In this document: one piece after another, positions 62,368-64,000 of the stretch
Numbering within the stretch: position 1 is the first letter of the stretch
Layout of the letters: each line of letters opens with the position of its first letter
Source: Gemmiger sp. An120
GTDB taxonomy: Bacteria > Bacillota > Clostridia > Oscillospirales > Ruminococcaceae
Reading direction: 5' to 3'
DNA length: 64,000 bases
NCBI RefSeq assembly: GCF_002160955.1
Contig: NZ_NFLN01000002.1
Location: forward strand, 186,001 to 250,000
Notes under the pieces: model-generated
What the model was told of the DNA's origin: nothing
Seen by the model: the letters and a program-made list of their open reading frames with translations, nothing else
Databases searched by the model: none
Program-made: the position numbers and the translations under genes

Positions 62368-62907
62368 ATGAGTAAAACTGTTTGCATCATCTCGGCAAGT
62401 CCCCGTACGAACAGCAATTCAGACCGTTTGGCGAAAGCGTTTGCGCAGGGTGCCCGGGAAGTCGGACACACGGTGCAGGAAGTTCGCCTGCGGGAACACA
62501 CCTATGGATTCTGTCAGGGATGTCTGGCGTGCACCCGAACCGGAAAGTGCGTACTGCAGGATGATGCCGGGCAGATTGTGCAGATGATGCATGACGCCAA
62601 CGTACTGGTTTTTGCCACACCGATCTATTACTATGAGATGTCCGGGCAGCTGAAAACCATGCTGGATCGTGCCAATCCCCTGTACGGGTCGGATTATAAG
62701 TTTCAGGACGTATATATGCTCTCCACCGCAGCAGAGGAAGAGGCCGGCACAGATTTTCGCGCCGTCCAGGGCCTGGAAGGATGGATTGCCTGTTTTGAGC
62801 GCGCCCGGCTGACGGGCACAGTCTTTGCGGGAGGGGTGAACGACCCCGGCCAGATCGAAGGCCACCCTGCCATAGAGCAGGCACTTGCGATGGGACGTAA
62901 TGTGTAA
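62368..62907 (+). CDS. Flavodoxin-fold NAD(P)H-dependent reductase
   Basis: 179 residues. FMN phosphate loop SASPRTNSNSDRLAKAF, the Cys-rich loop GFCQGCLACTRTGKC that in related iron-sulfur flavoproteins binds a cluster or FMN, and ATPIYYYEMSGQLKTMLDR. Start ATG 62368 after AAAAGGAG. A general flavin reductase or nitroreductase-like enzyme; partner unknown. Confidence 0.88.
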   Translation: MSKTVCIISASPRTNSNSDRLAKAFAQGAREVGHTVQEVRLREHTYGFCQGCLACTRTGKCVLQDDAGQIVQMMHDANVLVFATPIYYYEMSGQLKTMLDRANPLYGSDYKFQDVYMLSTAAEEEAGTDFRAVQGLEGWIACFERARLTGTVFAGGVNDPGQIEGHPAIEQALAMGRNV

Positions 62908-62952
62908 CCTGGAACGGGGCTCATTCCGCAAAAGCATAAAGAAATACACAAA

Positions 62953-62982
62953 GAAAAGCCCGGTCAAAAGACCGGGCTTTTC
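62953..62982. terminator. Two-way terminator
   Basis: GAAAAGCCCGGTC pairs with GACCGGGCTTTTC around AAAA; serves the flavoprotein gene and the tRNA-Leu gene. Confidence 0.9.
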
Positions 62983-62988
62983 TTGCCA

Positions 62989-63075
62989 TGGTGCCGCTGA
63001 CCGGGATCGAACCGGTATGATGTTTCCATCGAGGGATTTTAAGTCCCTTGCGTCTGCCAATTTCGCCACAGCGGC
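62989..63075 (-). tRNA. tRNA-Leu (anticodon TAA)
   Basis: 87 nt with encoded CCA; acceptor GCCGCTG/CAGCGGC, D arm GGCGAAATTGGCAGACGC, anticodon loop CTTAAAA between GGGA and TCCC, long variable arm (TCGATGGAAACATCA) and T arm CCGGTTCGATCCCGG: class II tRNA, reads TTA. Confidence 0.95.
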
Positions 63076-63213
63076 AAACTGCAATTTTAATCATACAGGA
63101 TTACAGTCAGCTTGTCAATTGCATTCCCGCATCAAAGATGCTAAAATCAGAAAGAATAATCCGCGGATTCGATTCACCGAAATCGGTATCACACCACAAC
63201 CGGGAGGTTCCTT

Positions 63214-64000
63214 ATGCGGTTTTCTTCATCGACGCTGGGGGCAGATCGCCGCCATGCCCGTTCTCTGCTTTTTGCAGAGGGCTGTCTGCTGGGGATTCTG
63301 GCGTTTTTATTGATTTTTGGAACACGCACACTGGGCGTCACCTGGGATGCGTGGCTGCGGGGCGGCTTTATTGAAAAAGACTGCATCCAGCATTACACGG
63401 GGTGGCTGTTCTACCGGGAGGCCCCTCTCTCCTTTCCTTTGTGCGTATCGCCGGATGTAAACTGGCCGGACGGTTTAAGTGTAGCCTTTACCGATTCCAT
63501 TCCCCTGTTTGCCGCATTCTTCCGCTTGCTGGAGCCGCTTTTGCCTTCTGTGTTCCAGTATTTCGGGTGGTATGTACTGCTCTGCTTTTGTTTGCAGGGC
63601 GGCTTTTCTGCGCTGCTGCTTGACCGGCTGCTGAAAAGCCGTTGGGCTCTTTTGACAGGAAGCTGTCTGTTTGTTGTGAGCCCTATCATGGTAGAGCGCG
63701 CTTTCCGGCACACCTCACTCACGGCGCATTTCCTGCTTATATGGGCCCTCTACTATTATGTGTGTTCTGTTCAGGAAGACCGTTATTTTTTCAAAGGTGC
63801 GTTTGTTCTTAACGCATTGGCCATCAGCCTGCATCCTTACTTTGTGCCAATGGTCTATGCAGTACTGTTTGCCATGCTGGTGCAGTACGCGCTGCGGCAT
63901 CGGAGCTGGCTGCGTCCGGCCGCCTTTTTATTGCTGAACTTTGGGGCAACATTGCTTTCCGCCTGGGCGTTTGGCTTGTTTTCCGGCGTACTCAGCGAAA
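63214..64000 (+). CDS. DUF6311-like polytopic membrane protein (partial, runs off the right edge)
   Basis: The frame stays open from ATG 63214 (after GGGAGG) to the window edge, 262 codons. Repeated hydrophobic helices (FAEGCLLGILAFLLIFGTRT, YFGWYVLLCFCLQGGFSALL, SLTAHFLLIWALYYYVCS) and the outer loop SPDVNWPDGLSVAFTDSIP match the glucosyltransferase-like membrane family DUF6311 (GT-C fold look). A role in surface-sugar transfer is likely but unproven. Confidence 0.7.
   Translation, partial: MRFSSSTLGADRRHARSLLFAEGCLLGILAFLLIFGTRTLGVTWDAWLRGGFIEKDCIQHYTGWLFYREAPLSFPLCVSPDVNWPDGLSVAFTDSIPLFAAFFRLLEPLLPSVFQYFGWYVLLCFCLQGGFSALLLDRLLKSRWALLTGSCLFVVSPIMVERAFRHTSLTAHFLLIWALYYYVCSVQEDRYFFKGAFVLNALAISLHPYFVPMVYAVLFAMLVQYALRHRSWLRPAAFLLLNFGATLLSAWAFGLFSGVLSE

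Overview
The window reads as part of the chromosome of a Gram-positive, anaerobic, gut-type Firmicute of the class Clostridia, most like the Oscillospiraceae (Faecalibacterium / Gemmiger / Subdoligranulum relatives). The pointers are strong Shine-Dalgarno sites, moderately GC-rich core genes next to AT-richer accessory DNA, sporulation-family genes (yqfC, yqfD, and ylbJ- and spoIIM-like genes), a conserved phoH-ybeY-dgkA-era-recO-mutS2 block, a queA-tgt-yajC-yrzE block and an asd-dapA-dapB operon behind a lysine riboswitch. The species assignment is inference; no rRNA gene is present.

Layout. 1-3.4 kb: worn part of a conjugative element (partial gene, frameshifted excisionase-like gene, small element protein, sigma factor with probable membrane anti-sigma factor). 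3.4-7.9 kb: zeta-toxin-like ATPase, small pyrophosphatase, two small unknown genes, then a Crp/Fnr regulator divergent from a QueD-like protein with a C-terminal zinc ribbon. 8.1-9.5 kb: AT-rich two-gene cassette (DUF5343 protein plus Swt1-type HEPN protein), the best candidate for a little-described defence or toxin system. 9.5-15 kb: mosaic accessory DNA with four copies of a palindrome built on TTTGGGACAA, a possible oriT, a PadR-YjdF-KTR operon, an XRE-AbrB regulator, a second KTR gene, an ABC-2 transporter and a GNAT gene. 15.3-21 kb: about 5 kb (MarR, membrane-anchored hydrolase, AAA_14/DUF4143 ATPase) lying between two copies of a 185-bp segment; the left copy leaves a truncated hydrolase, the right copy the intact one. 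21.2-22.1 kb: three tandem non-coding repeats of about 270 bp. 22.3-30 kb: TetR-controlled membrane operon with twin operators, SGNH hydrolase, a decayed MacA/MacB-like cassette with a two-component system (frameshifted kinase), MATE pump. 30-34.3 kb: RlaP-type nucleotidyltransferase converging on two overlapping WYL regulators, then a small gene with an ArsR-DUF2087 regulator. 34.4-39.7 kb: operon of J-like/TPR protein, short Hsp70 and membrane protein. 40.7-50 kb: tRNA-Thr, sporulation genes and the core housekeeping operon. 50-56.4 kb: a second Crp/Fnr regulator, a XerD-like recombinase with a dif-like inverted repeat upstream, a SpoIIM-like gene, and yrzE, yajC, tgt, queA. 56.4-64 kb: lysine-riboswitch operon with asd, dapA, dapB, a CapA-like lipoprotein and a free-standing ACT protein, then DUF3737, a flavoprotein, tRNA-Leu and the start of a DUF6311-like membrane protein.

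How the parts work together. The core blocks cover ribosome and RNA maturation, DNA repair, queuosine modification of tRNA, protein export and lysine/diaminopimelate supply for the wall. The accessory blocks are regulator-plus-target cassettes, several carrying visible palindromic operators in or beside their promoters. Several transferred cassettes are damaged: the excisionase-like gene, adaptor protein, histidine kinase and duplicated hydrolase are all broken.
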